From Leguminivora glycinivorella (Eukaryota; Arthropoda; Insecta; Lepidoptera; Tortricidae), in the NCBI RefSeq assembly GCF_023078275.1, contig NC_062990.1:3117501-3181500 (forward strand): a stretch of 64,000 nt of DNA, given 5' to 3'. Position numbers and translations under genes: made by a program. The notes beneath the pieces are model-generated. The model saw nothing but the letters and a program-made list of their open reading frames with translations. It had not been told where the DNA came from and searched no databases. Positions 10,867 through 21,609 of the stretch are shown piece after piece. The stretch's first letter is position 1; each line of letters opens with the position of its first letter.

Positions 10867-11168
10867 ATAAAAAAAACATCAGAAAACAAGATGGCGGCCA
10901 AACACGCGTGTTTAAAAATAGAAACCGACAGGGGAAGTTAGAACTTCCGTTTTAAAATGTGAATTTTAAATTTAGAACACCGGTTTATGTTAACGGACTA
11001 GTGACAATATTTGAAATGTGTAAATATAGAGTGAGAGTGAGGGTGACACCTTTATTTCTACTGTTACGGACTCAAAGTGTGGTGTTTTTTAGTTTTTTTC
11101 TAGTGTTTAATTTTGGTGTGTGTGGTGGTTATCATGAACAGAAGTTTGCCATGGAGCCGCAGGATCAG
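10867..11168 (+). CDS. rst: rst exon 1 of the coding region: 5' UTR (10867-11015) and signal peptide (11016-11168)
   Basis: The exon follows a pyrimidine-rich 3' splice site ending in TTTCAG at 10861-10866 and ends at 11168 before GTAATT. I chose the ATG at 11016 because it is the first ATG in the frame that reads into the Ig exons. The 51 encoded residues have a basic start (MCKYRVRVRV), a hydrophobic core (about residues 11-34) and a small-residue cleavage region near GVCGG, followed by KFAMEPQDQ, which matches the mature N-terminus of fly Roughest. Three upstream ATGs open short reading frames: 10891-10941 (17 codons including stop, strong AAG-ATG-G context), 10957-10962 (ATG then stop) and 10987-11001. 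The 5' splice site and phase 0 agree with exon 2. The acceptor implies a non-coding exon further upstream that I did not identify. Confidence 0.85.
10891..10941 (+). promoter_or_regulatory. Upstream ORF in the rst 5' UTR
   Basis: ATG in a strong AAG-ATG-GCG context, 16 sense codons (MAAKHACLKIETDRGS), stop at 10939-10941, 74 bases before the chosen rst start. It and two minimal ATG-stop frames at 10957 and 10987 could dampen translation if this leader is used. The role is inferred from sequence alone. Confidence 0.45.
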
Positions 11169-12094
11169 GTAATTTTTATACTTCTATTTTAGTTACCTAT
11201 TTTATAGTTTAACTCGCGTACTATGAACTAGTACTTAGGTATTTACTCATGAGCTGAAAATTGACTGAATGAAACCTAAATTTGAGAGTTAAACCATCCT
11301 ACTTAGTGTGAATTATTGCATGACAGTGTTCTTACTTATTAGGACAGAGTAACACGACTTACCAAAACAGATTTTTCAAAAACTTAGAAAACAGTATTAG
11401 GGAAATCATGACAAATACACAAAATATTCCTCTTACCTGAAATTACTAAGTTAGGTAGGAGGTATATTCTCATTTTGATAACCCCGCCTCTACCAGGGTT
11501 AAGTAAACGTCATAATTTCGTAAAAGTCTGATCTTGAAGTATCCTTAAATGTCGGTATCAATTAAACATTTGAACTCCTGATGGCTAGAAACCTACGTAG
11601 CCTATAGACGCCTGCAACTTTAGTGATGTAAATTTTATCCCTTGCAAGTATAAATAGTTCGTCACAAGCTAAAATTAAAAACCAACTAAATATCACTGTC
11701 ACCGTTTATAATCCCGACCGTAATCAGAAGCAATTTTAAAACGAGCCGCAAAGAAAGGCATTACCATATCAAAGATAATCCACGCCATGACAGTATAATT
11801 AGGAGCCCGGAACAATGTAGCTTCCCGGCTTAGACGGAAATGGCGAAGCCGGAATGACATGAAAACTAGTGCGGTTTTGTATTCTATTTTTAAAGATACT
11901 AAATATATGTATAGTTGGTCGGGATTTCGTGAAAAGAAAAAGTAGAAACTGAAATAGGTTGCATTTAGTCATAATAATATTAGGAAACCAATTAAGACTT
12001 CTCTGATATATGTAATATATGTAATGCACAAAGCGCGTTGCTTTTTCTTTTCTTATGCGCACGGCCAAGAAGAGGAATTGAGGAACCCGGCAAC

Positions 12095-12205
12095 CTTCAA
12101 ATCGAGAGTGAACAGGCATCTTCTGGGCGAGCTCACTCCATCATAGGCCACGTCTTTGCCTTTGGCTAGTCTGTGGCCAAGAGCAAGCCCGTTTATAATA
12201 AAAGC
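12095..12205 (+). mobile_element. Jockey-like non-LTR retrotransposon, C-terminal end
   Basis: Frame NPATFKSRVNRHLLGELTPS followed by a stop and a 3' UTR (GGCCACGTCTTTGCCTTTGG, TTTATAATAA). The same ending lies at 41011-41130, and a minus-strand version at about 29380-29470. All are severely 5'-truncated. Confidence 0.7.
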
Positions 12206-12489
12206 CATAATCAATAAACGACTAAGTGAATAACCTCAAAATATAATATTTTCGGTAAAAAATAAAAGTCGACCGCAAACGGCAAAAGACCGACCGGCGA
12301 TAAAAGGTCAATCAAAACTATTGTTCGATACTTTATTGTTCTAAAACCTGTTCCATAAAAAGCATAAAAATATTTGGCATTAAATTTGATAGAGCCAAAT
12401 CTAAAAAAGTAGAAGAATTTTAGCGACAATTTCAAAGAATAGAAAGAAAGAAAAGTAGAAACCCTTCAGTACCCCTTTTTATTTAAAAC

Positions 12490-12662
12490 TAGCTTTTGCC
12501 CGTGGCTTCGCTCGTGTTAGAAAGAGACAAAAAGTAGCCTATGTCACTCTCCATCCCTTCAACTATCTCCACTAAAAAAAGTCGCTCGTCGCTCCTTTTT
12601 GCCGTGAAAGACGGACAAACAAACAGACACACACACTTTCCCATTTATAAGATTAGTATGGA
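12490..12662 (-). repeat. Dispersed repeat (CATACTAATATTATAAATGGG family), minus strand
   Basis: Nearly complete copy from CTAGCTTTTGCCCGTGGCTT to CCATTTATAAGATTAGTATG; same landmarks as 1771-1935. Confidence 0.7.
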
Positions 12663-12970
12663 TAATTTAAAAAAAAACACCTTAGGGTAGGTAAATAAAA
12701 ACCAAAAATTGACAAGTAAGGAAGTTTTGTTTTATTTTTATATTCCAGTTGGTTGTACAGAAAAAATAAATTCTAAAAGCTATATTCCTAATAATAAGAT
12801 GCTATGTATAATTATTGCGTGTAGTCTTTGCCTTATTTCTTTCTAATTATCTTACAGAAAGGTGTATATTCAGAAAAAACTATTATGTTGTGATTCCAAA
12901 TTTGCTCTCTTTAGTAAACTGGGGGTAGAAGTTTTTATGGAGCAATCAGCAATTTTCGAATTTCACGAGA

Positions 12971-13205
12971 GCGTACATACATACATACATAAAATCACGC
13001 CTGTATCCCATAAAGGGGTAGGCAGAGCACATGAAACTACTAAAGCTTCAGTGCCACTCTTGGCAAATAAGGGGTTGAAAGAAAACGAAACTATGGCATT
13101 GCAGTGACAGGTTGCCAGCCTCTCGCCTACGCCACAATTTAACCCATATCCCATAGTCGCCTTCTACGACACCCACGGGAAGTAGGGGGTGGTGAAATTC
13201 ACGAG
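12971..13205 (+). repeat. Dispersed repeat (ACATACATAAAATCACGCCTG family)
   Basis: Plus-strand copy with AAAATCACGCCTGTATCCCA, GGTTGCCAGCCTCTCGCCTA and ACACCCACGGGAAG. A reverse copy is at 39650-39878 and a fragment at 8985-9070. It is probably a LINE 3' UTR, but no coding remnant confirms that here. It seems to sit within an older repeat remnant (GAGAGCGTA... at 12965 and GAGAGCGTAGCCGCGGGCAA at 13202). Confidence 0.6.
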
Positions 13206-13779
13206 AGCGTAGCCGCGGGCAAAAGCTACTTCTATTATAATATAAATTATAATACGACATCAGATCTAATTCTATAAACAAATTAACATCTGATCAAAAC
13301 TCATTGTAATAATGATAACTAACCCGTTTACCGTCGCATTAAACCCTATTAACCCGTTCCACATAACAAACGGATTTGTGTAATTTGTGTTCCGTAATTT
13401 ATACACGTACACCTTGTACAGGCAACAACAAAGATGTGAATACAGTGCCAAAAATATGTATGGCTTAATGTCAGGTAGGGGCGGCTCACTCCGCGATTCT
13501 ATCGCCGCGCTACAAGTACATGCTGGCGGCCGCGAGTTCGCGGCCTACTCAGGGGTGGCGCGCGTTCTCACGGAACGCACGATCGCATTTTCTATTGTTA
13601 CTTTATGTCGCGAGATTTTTTTAAGGTTCATATGCGACGTCCGCGTGTGGAATGTCTAATGGTGCTTAGTTGAAGTAGACATCATGAATAAAATAAATAC
13701 CATAGGATATTTTTACACAGGTCTACTATTGATTAAGTCCCACGGGAAAGTTGAATAAGGCTTGTGATGTTGGAGCTTA

Positions 13780-14472
13780 AACAAAAATATATAAATACTG
13801 TATTTATGCCTAGAAAGTACCCAAGATTTGAATATAATAGTATAACATTTGTTCTGAGTATTACTTAGTTTTAATCTATAGGCAACCCTATAGCCGACCG
13901 AGGCGCACGTGCGGCTCGTTTCTTTGTTTGCAATTTTGTAGGCATTTAAAAAGGCGGCATTTCGTGAACATCAAAGCAGTGGGCCTTCTATACTTGTACT
14001 ATTATAATTATATTCTGTGGTACAGGCAATGAAGTTCTGTACACATATTTTTGGCACCTTGTATACACAGCTGTGTTGTTGACTTCACTGTAGGTACTAT
14101 TATGTTGTAAAGCAAAAAGCCGGATAATATTGTAAATGGACGTGGAGATATACCTTACTGACTTAATGAGGAAGAATTTAGGGGATGCGAAGGCAAAACA
14201 GTTACAGTTAAGCTGAATCACTGAATCTGTGTATTATTTCATTTTAATTATTCACTTGAAAGTAAATTCTAATTTGCACATTCTAAGCACAATTTGTGAC
14301 CTACCTACTTAATGACAAACACAAAAGAAAATGTTTTTTTATAGTTACTGATTGTAAGATAATTAATTATTCCCATAAAATTGATAATGGAGTAAACTGA
14401 TTTCTAGTTCTTACGTTAAATGTCACTAATTAGTACGTTAAAAATGTGAAAATATTTTTAACGTATAATTAT
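13780..14472. other. Intron 1 sequence, no feature recognised
   Basis: AT-rich. No ORF with recognisable domains. A weak SINE remnant precedes it at 13700-13775 (TTTTTACACAGGTCTACTAT, compare the SINE at 48680-48865). Confidence 0.45.
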
Positions 14473-14723
14473 GTTTATATTAGAGATGGGCCGAGGGCCG
14501 AATATTCGGTAAATATTTAAAGTCACACACAGGTCGAACGCGATTAATTAACATTATTTTTACCTTTTTTCCCAACGTTTCGGCCAGGTTGCACTGGCCG
14601 TGGTCGCGGAAGACTGACGTCCCAGCAAAGTGTCACCGGAGATGTAAACAACACAAAACTACCCGATATTAATTTATATAAATGTTCGGGGTAGACAAAT
14701 AAATATAATCTACCCGCTTTTAG

Positions 14724-15700
14724 TTATTGTTTATTTCCCACCGCACGACACACAGCACTCACAACATCCGCGCACTGGTCCGAAGATAGATCTTTTGGTT
14801 TGAACATTTGAATCACTGGTCCCCATGTTGGCGATAATCTATACCCGTCTTCCCTGTTAAAGTTTTTAGGATATTTTTTAATTTCGATCGCCTCCCTCAC
14901 AATCCGGGGATAATAGTGTCGCTCGGTGGAAAGAACTTTGGGTTTGTGTAGCTCAATCCAGTGATTCGTTTCCGCAGTAAGCAAGTGCTCGGCGATTGCA
15001 GATGTGTATATGGCGATTTTTAACTGCCGCTATGTGTTCCTTCACCCTCTCTTGAACGCTGCGCTTTGTTTGGCCAATATACGCACTTCCACAACTGCAA
15101 TCTATCTTGTAGACACCCGGACTTTGGTACGGAATGACATCCTTAGGATTGCGTAAGAGACTCGCTACTTTAGATAACGGTGTGTATACAGTCTTAATGG
15201 AGACTTTTCTTAGTACTGATCCAACTTTATCCGTTATCCCTTTCACATACGGCAAAAAGGCTGGTTGCCTGTCAACCTGCGGATGTCTCTCCCCCTTCTT
15301 AGTCTTGCGCGGGATTGTCTGCAAATACCCATTTTTCTTCAGCACCTTCTGAACATGGGCTAACTCCTCGTCTAAGTGTTCAGAGTCACATAAGTCTCGA
15401 GCCCTGTTAACCAGGGATGTGACCACCGATTGCAGATGTCTCGGATGATGATGGGAAGAAGCTTGCAGGTACCTGTCAGTGTGGGTGGGCTTTCTGTATA
15501 CGGAGTGTGCCAGGGTTCCATCTGGTTTAGCTTTCAACTTTACATCCAGGAAAGGTAGGGATCTGTCGCTCTCCATCTCGAAGGTAAACTTTACCTTTGG
15601 ATGGATGGAGTTTAAATGGTCAACGAACCGTTCCACTGTATCGGAGCTGCCCCTCAAAATGCAGAACACGTCATCTACGTATCTCTTCCACAGTGTAATC
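14724..15700 (-). pseudogene. Penelope-like RT/GIY-YIG ORF, minus copy (5'-truncated, frameshifted)
   Basis: The open frame enters at the truncation point with LITLWKRYVDDVFCILRG, the RT catalytic YxDD box, then FLDVKL and RKPTHTDRYLQASSHHHP typical of Penelope RT. It continues to a C-terminal GIY-YIG endonuclease: GVYKIDCSCGSAYIGQTKRS. At about 14999-15001 one base is missing relative to the plus copy (ACACATCTG versus ACACAAATCTG), so the frame ends early at 14953 and the remaining C-terminus continues in a second frame (14724-14984). Everything upstream of YVDD is absent, so this copy cannot make a working enzyme. Confidence 0.85.
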
Positions 15701-16241
15701 AGCCTTTTTGCCGTATGTGAAAGGGATAACGGATAAAGTTGGATCAGTACTAAGAAAAGTCTCCATTAAGACTGTATACACACCGTTATCTAAAGTAGCG
15801 AGTCTCTTACGCAGTCCTAAGGATGTCATTCCGTACCAAAGTCCGGGTGTCTACAAGATAGATTGCAGTTGTGGAAGTGCGTATATTGGCCAAACAAAGC
15901 GCAGCGTTCAAGAGAGGGTGAAGGAACACATAGCGGCAGTTAAAAATCGCCATATACACAAATCTGCAATCGCCGAGCACTTGCTTACTGCGGAAACGAA
16001 TCACTGGATTGAGCTACACAAACCCAAAGTTCTTTCCACCGAGCGACACTATTATCCCCGGATTGTGAGGGAGGCGATCGAAATTAAAAAATATCCTAAA
16101 AACTTGAACAGGGAAGACGGGTATAGATTATCGCCAACATGGGGACCAGTGATTCAAATGTTCAAACCAAAAGATCTATCTTCGGACCAGTGCGCGGATG
16201 TTGTGAGTGCTGTGTGTCGTGCGGTGGGAAATAAACAATAA
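15701..16241 (+). pseudogene. Penelope-like GIY-YIG C-terminal ORF, plus copy (5'-truncated)
   Basis: An open frame from the palindrome centre to a stop at 16241, about 178 residues. It lacks the RT and starts at LPYVKGITDKVGSVLRKV. The GIY-YIG nuclease part reads SPGVYKIDCSCGSAYIGQTK, with the extra paired cysteines of Penelope nucleases, then RVKEHIAAVKN and SAIAEHLL. The frame is intact to its natural end VCRAVGNKQ. It differs from the minus copy by few substitutions (for example S for N before PKDV), so the two arms are young. No ATG of its own. Confidence 0.85.
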
Positions 16242-17313
16242 CTAAAAGCGGGTAGATTATATTTATTTGTCTACCCCGAACATTTATATAAATTAATATC
16301 GGGTAGTTTTGTGTTGTTTACATCTCCGGTGACACTTTGCTGGGACGTCAGTCTTCCGCGACCACGGCCAGTGCAACCTGGCCGAAACGTTGGGAAAAAA
16401 GGTAAAAATAATGTTAATTAATCGCGTTCGACCTGTGTGTGACTTTAAATATGTGTACAAAGCGCGAGAACTTAAAGTGTTATATTCGGTAAATATTCGG
16501 TATTCGGCATATTCGGCAAGTTTTTCAATGTTCGTATTCGGCCGAATAATTCGGTTGCATTGCCGAATATTTACCGAATAAACAAAGTAAATAACTAATG
16601 AAGATCTTACGTATTCCATTGCATAATAAGCCTCTATTTTAATAGCTTTCTAAGGAACTACTAAAAACATATAATTACCTATGCGTCAAAATATTATGTA
16701 GGTACAATTGTTTTGTAAAAAAGTTAAAAAAACCGTAGTTTAAGAGTTAAGAAGAGTTCAGAGTTGTTTTAACTAAGTTTTAGTTATCCATTAAATCATA
16801 AGAACATAGTTGTAGTAACATATGTAACCATTATCAATCATTTAATAGTTTTAATGAACATCCGCTTTAAAAATATGTTGTAACCGAATATTCGGCCGAA
16901 TGTTCAGTTCGGTAAGAGCTGAACCGAATGTTCGGCCGAATATTCATATTCGGCAAAGTCCATATTCTGCCCATCTCTAGTTTATATCTTTTACAGATAA
17001 TATTAATATTTGACATTTTGGGTCCAGGTTTGGGAGAATAAATAATCATATTGAGTACTAGCTTCTGCTAGTAACTTCCAAAGTTACAATTAATTTTTCA
17101 TCACACGCGCACTTTAAATGTGCTATTGCACGCAGGCGGAGCGTGAGTTATAGAAAAATCGTTCTCCCAAGGGAATAATGAAATTTCTTGTACCGTACTT
17201 AACTTTTTTACATCTATTTACATATTTTTTACATTGCGAGTGTGATGAAAAACATTGTGTGTAACTCGGGGAGTATGAATATTACTAACTCGAGTCTTTA
17301 AATCGCTCCGTCG

Positions 17314-20213
17314 CACATAGGGGTATATGAGCCATCTACGCGGCCAAAATTATTTTAGTGCAGAAAATGCTTTTAAATGGTTTATATAATTAAAACAAAG
17401 TAAAATATTGGAAAAATATATATATTTACTTATCAGTTATTATATATACAAGGTAAAAACACTTATCTTAAAATGTAAAAACTAATAAAAGTTACAGTTA
17501 ATGAAATAACAAATAAAATCTAATCTTAAATCAAAATACTAAATATTTACATAATAATCAATTATAAATACACATATAAAACTTACTATTCTACTTGGTT
17601 CGGTGTCGCAGCGCAGACACTAACATATTGATAGTTTCAGGCAAGAAACTGTCTGTATTACTTTTTTTTATGCTTCTCATGGAACTCAATAGAGGGTCTG
17701 AACTGAGAAGCAATCTATTTAAAATATCCCTGTTACAGGATTCCCTCGAGAATTTACGGGCGTAATCACGACGATATGTTCTGAAGTGCTTATTTCGGGC
17801 CTCTGCAGCCTCTTCCGACAGCTGCCCTATAGGCAACAACGCATTTTTTATTACCACAGATCCATGCACGAGGATTTTGTGCATAGTTGGTGTCATGGGA
17901 TGCCATCCATACAACTTCACATACAAGAGAGCAGTATCCATTGCGTCCTTATCGTATTTCTCAGTGTCAATTGAATACCCGCTCGAAATCGCTTCCAATA
18001 TGACTTTAAGCCGGTATATTAAATCCGATTCCTGTTATCTCAGAAGCTAATTTTGTGTCTTCGAAAAATCTTCTGCTAGTATTGCCGTCATTTGTGTTTC
18101 CAAAGTTTGCTTTTGGCATGTCCACAAATAAACCGGTTTTTTCTCGAAACTCTTTCTGAATTCTGAGCTTTGCTTCGTTTTCCAAATTCTTTTCAGCTTC
18201 TGTTTTTCTCTTCCTATATTTCTTCACGTCCAATTTGTATGATAAATGTAAAATACTTTCAAATATGCGTATTCTGGCATGAAGCACTGAAAGTCCAAAC
18301 TCTATAGCTTCGAAACTTATTTCTTTATTTCTGTCCAGCTTGTTAAAGTCACTGGAATTGGCACCACAAATGTAGCATTTACTTGTAGACTTTGTCCCAG
18401 TAGCAGCATTGCACACTTTACCATCAACCATTGTCATTATAAACACATGGCTTATCGCAAATTTGTTATCTCCTAATAACACTTCTGTTGCAATAAGCTG
18501 ATTAGCTGCCATTTTCACGTGGTCTATTTCTTCTTCCGTTATGTCCGTACTTTCTTTCACAAATCTAAGTCTAATAAGTCTGCAAAACCGGGGAGAAGAT
18601 GGCTTCGGGTTTTGCCAGACAATTTTCTGCTCATCTTGTCCGCAGACTAATCCCAAAGGGACAAAACAGCTTTGAAAAATGTTAGCGTCCGAGTCTGTGT
18701 CATTTTCAATTTTTTGTTTATATCGGGACTGCTGAGATCCGTCGCATCCCCATTTACAAATTAATATCAGGCTCTTCCTTTCTTCATCCGTTAACGTTAG
18801 CAAAATATCTTCTAGATATGTTGATAGACGCCTGACAGTCAGGTCAACCAAAGCTTGTAAGTTGTTTTCAGCAGTGGTGCTTGTCACTTTGCAATCCTCA
18901 GGGGCCGGGTAACATTCCTGTTTTGCCTTCTGCAAAAGGCTGTAACACGGGAAGAACTTCTTATTGGTACTTCTAATGACTTCGTATTGCCGGCGAGTTA
19001 AATCCGCGTCCACAAACATTGCCAATGCTTGAAACGGTGTAAGGCTATCGGTGTCAGCTGCTGTCTTCTTCGATTCATCATATGCTTTTTTGTACTTAGT
19101 GGCTCTTGTGGGAGAACTAAGCATGTCCTTTAACACATCCGATACATCCCGTTTCCCAGTTTTACGTAACTCGGTTTGTGCAGCATTAACAATTACTTCT
19201 CTATCAACATTACATCTCACTTCCTCCGTCTTCCTTCTTTTAGATCTTTCACTAGATTCGTTAAATAATTTGCAAGGTCGACCACGTCGATTTTCTGTAG
19301 CCACTACTGGAAGTTGAAAGGTCCCTTGAAGCCACGAATCATTGTATTTTCGAAATACGTCTTCTTTTTTATGAGCTTTAACCCATTTTTGTTTGAAGTC
19401 TGACTTGAAATTGGCAAATCTTTGCTTGATAGACGAAATTTGGTCCTCGTGGTATTTAACACGTGATAAAATTTCTTCTTTCAAAAAATTTAATTTTTCT
19501 TCCATGGTAGGGAGATTGAAGCTGCAGATGCGATCAAATAAATACTTGCGAGTCACAAGATTTACTCCTGATGAGTTTGGTGAACCTAAAACAAACAAAA
19601 AGCCTTTAAAAATGGATTTTACCTAAATCCTCAATTTCGTACATTTTCTTGTACTAACTTCAAACGCCTAGATATCGCTTATCGGCGATTTTCGACGGCT
19701 GAATTTTAAAAATTTATCTTTTAAAAGACTTTAACTTAAAATTACAACAGGATTCGATACCCTATCGGATCATATAGTAACACTAAACCCTTTGTGTAAT
19801 AAATATATTACGAAAAAAAAACATGCAAAACGACTAACTTTCTAAACCCATATACCAAATGAATTTAATATATATATGATAATTATTTATTTTGAAACAA
19901 TAGATAGTTACCTGTATTATCAGGATCCATTACTTTTTTTTCAAAGGCTTCACTCAAAAACACAAGTAAGCACTGGTCAAGATAACGTTTGCACAAGATG
20001 CCGAGAACAGACACGTACACCTGATGGGACGATCGAATTCCGACTGCCCATACATTGACGGCGTCTTATTAATTAACGTAGGAGGGGATGAATAATATTC
20101 ATGGTATTATATTCATAGGTGATTAGTATGATCTAGGTAGCCGTGTTTTTACCTGGCGTACACTTTGTAAAATTGACTTTTGGCCGCGTAGATGGCTCAT
20201 ATACCCGTATGTG
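17314..20213 (-). mobile_element. Transib-superfamily DNA transposon, 2,900 bp
   Basis: Ends are 36-bp terminal inverted repeats CACATA(G/C)GGGTATATGAGCC... with one mismatch (17314-17349 and 20178-20213). They are flanked by the 5-bp duplication CGTCG (17309-17313 and 20214-20218), which fits the CGNCG target of Transib elements. The transposase inside resembles the RAG1 core. The element lies in intron 1 of the rst gene, opposite in strand. The one-base TIR difference and a single frameshift suggest recent decay. Confidence 0.85.
17591..19930 (-). pseudogene. Transib transposase (RAG1-like), frameshifted
   Basis: A short first exon (19930-19912, MDPDNT plus one base) precedes a 326-bp intron (19911-19586, GTAACT...TTTTAG), then the main exon from 19585. 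In the 18006-19598 frame, GCDGSQQSRYKQK (near residue 285) matches the first catalytic-Asp region of RAG1. NPKPSS and CYICG follow, then LHARIR and NTNDGNTSRRFF, corresponding to RAG1 NGNFARK. At about 18008-18014 the frame is lost; it resumes as ...LKVILEAISSGYSID (17591-17998), with SEEAAEARNKHFRTYRR, which lines up with the RAG1 catalytic-Glu region ESGNKLFRRFRK. The total is about 670 residues, normal for Transib. An Arg stands in LHARIR where RAG1 has LHCD; I cannot say whether that is normal for the family. Confidence 0.82.
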
Positions 20214-20754
20214 CGTCGCGATTTAACTTACTCTCGTTATTAATATTCAACTTCCTCTTCTTGTTGCACAATGTACTACTAGAAACTAGTAAGGATAAGA
20301 AACATTAAGAGTTAGTTGACATGCATTAACGTGAACTAGCCCGTTTTACCCTAACTTACCCCTGTTACATAGACGTTATAAACATTACCACGTGTAAAAT
20401 TTATGAGGACGCCTGTTTCTAAAATATTATGTTACTCGCACATAATTAAGGTTTTAATTAGACAAGAAATAAAATATTATGTGTCTTGTTTTGTAAAGTA
20501 TAATCTTATTAAAATTTTCATAATAACGTATACTGAAAGCAAATGTTTTTAATACTGCCTCTTTAACAAAATAAATTAGTAACCCTGATAGCTAGCGGGG
20601 TTGTGGACTGTATATCTAATGTAAATGATGAGGACACGTATTAAAAACACTTATTTTAAATAAGTAATTTAAATTGATATTGGTAAACAAACAGATAGTT
20701 CCGTGACAATAGGCAGACTGAATACTAATCAAATCATATTTCAAAACATGAGAA

Positions 20755-20893
20755 CAGGGGGGTTACAATGACGTACTAAAGACGTTCGGTTTAGGTTGAG
20801 AGAAAGGGACACAGCTATAGCAGTTACATAGCTCCGTCCCTCTCTCTCTCAACCTAAACTGAACGGCTTTAGCACGTCATGGTAACCCCCCAG
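20755..20893. mobile_element. Short foldback MITE
   Basis: An almost complete palindrome of about 139 bp: CAGGGGGGTTACAATGACGT ... ACGTCATGGTAACCCCCCAG, with inner arms GTTTAGGTTGAGAGA. No coding capacity. Confidence 0.7.
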
Positions 20894-21458
20894 TTTTCGA
20901 AAGTGACATAATTTTAAACTACTTACTATAAGGAGGTCGCGCACCAGCCAGTCGCCAACAAACTCTTCCTTCAAAATAAAAGGTCCGAGGTTTTAGATTC
21001 TAAGTAAAGGCATTTGCGTGTATGATAATCATTACAATTCATAATCATCAACCTCTTGCCTTTATCCCAGTCACATACATCTCTGTCACCTGTCACCTCA
21101 TCATTAATAAATACGATTATTCAAGACAATTGGATACTGAATAGCTACCCTTAAATTTATTTACTAACATATTTGTACATATTTAGTACATTATTGAATC
21201 TAGTTTCCCAGAATAGTGTCGAAGTTAAATTTTTTCTGTCATTTCTTCTTGAGCTTTTTCAATCTGTGTAAGAATGTCCTATAATATTTATTTATTTATT
21301 TATATTTATATTTATTCAAATAAGTTTATATTCAAACGTTGCATGTTACATCGTCGTTCTGCATTTGCAACACAAACAACATTGAACTTATTATAGTACT
21401 ATGTATGTAAATCCTTTTAGGTAATATTATTTGTTCTAATTAACATTTCCTTCCACAG

Positions 21459-21609
21459 ACGGCAGTCGTCGGCTCAAGAGTGACACTTCCTTGTAGAGTG
21501 GAGAGGAAGTCCGGCCAGCTTCAATGGACGAAGGACGACTTCGGCCTAGGACTCCATCGTGACTTGAGCGGTTACGATCGGTATAAGATGATCGGGAGCG
21601 ATGAAGAAG
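21459..21609 (+). CDS. rst: rst coding exon 2: first half of Ig domain 1
   Basis: The exon lies between CCACAG (21453-21458) and GTAAGT (from 21610). It encodes residues 52-101 plus the first base of codon 102. It starts TAVVGSRVTLPC, with the first Ig cysteine (C63), and continues to the core tryptophan in LQWTKDDFG (W74), then LSGYDRY and GSDEE. This order and spacing match Ig1 of fly Roughest/Kirre, the domain that makes the trans-adhesive contact. Incoming phase is 0 and outgoing phase is 1. The last 13-15 bases of the exon resemble the end of every unit of the minisatellite that begins directly downstream, so the true splice donor is the first of several similar sequences. Confidence 0.92.

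Larger units (their letters stand above)
14518..16481. mobile_element. Penelope-like element 1, head-to-head palindromic insertion
   Basis: Two 5'-truncated copies of one element face away from each other. The minus copy runs from about 15700 down to 14518 and the plus copy from about 15701 to 16481. Their shared parts form inverted arms of about 745 bp (about 14518-15262 and 15702-16446), with 15263-15700 as the unpaired spacer. The direct repeat ATATTCGGTAAATATT at 14502-14517 and 16482-16497 is a plausible 16-bp target duplication, although the host hAT element is itself rich in this motif. 5'-truncated, inverted, partially duplicated insertions are typical of Penelope-like elements. Confidence 0.8.
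14481..16979. mobile_element. hAT-type non-autonomous element, split by a Penelope-like element
   Basis: Perfect 11-bp terminal inverted repeats TAGAGATGGGC / GCCCATCTCTA and a perfect 8-bp target duplication GTTTATAT (14473-14480 and 16980-16987) are the hAT signature. The element's own sequence (14481-14517 and 16482-16979) is dominated by TTCGG/CCGAA repeats, including the hairpin-prone block 16882-16960. It has no transposase ORF; the coding sequence inside belongs to the nested retroelement. Confidence 0.85.

Noticed and set aside
10959..11015. Longer rst N-terminus starting before 11016
   Set aside because: The frame extends upstream but has no ATG there; the segment would spoil the signal peptide.
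13387..13659. Candidate 90-residue protein in intron 1
   Set aside because: No homology recognised, no start context or splice support; it only reflects a locally GC-rich patch.
14502..16497. Certain 16-bp target duplication of Penelope element 1
   Set aside because: Listed as plausible only: the surrounding hAT element is made of similar TTCGGTAAATATT words, so a chance match cannot be excluded.
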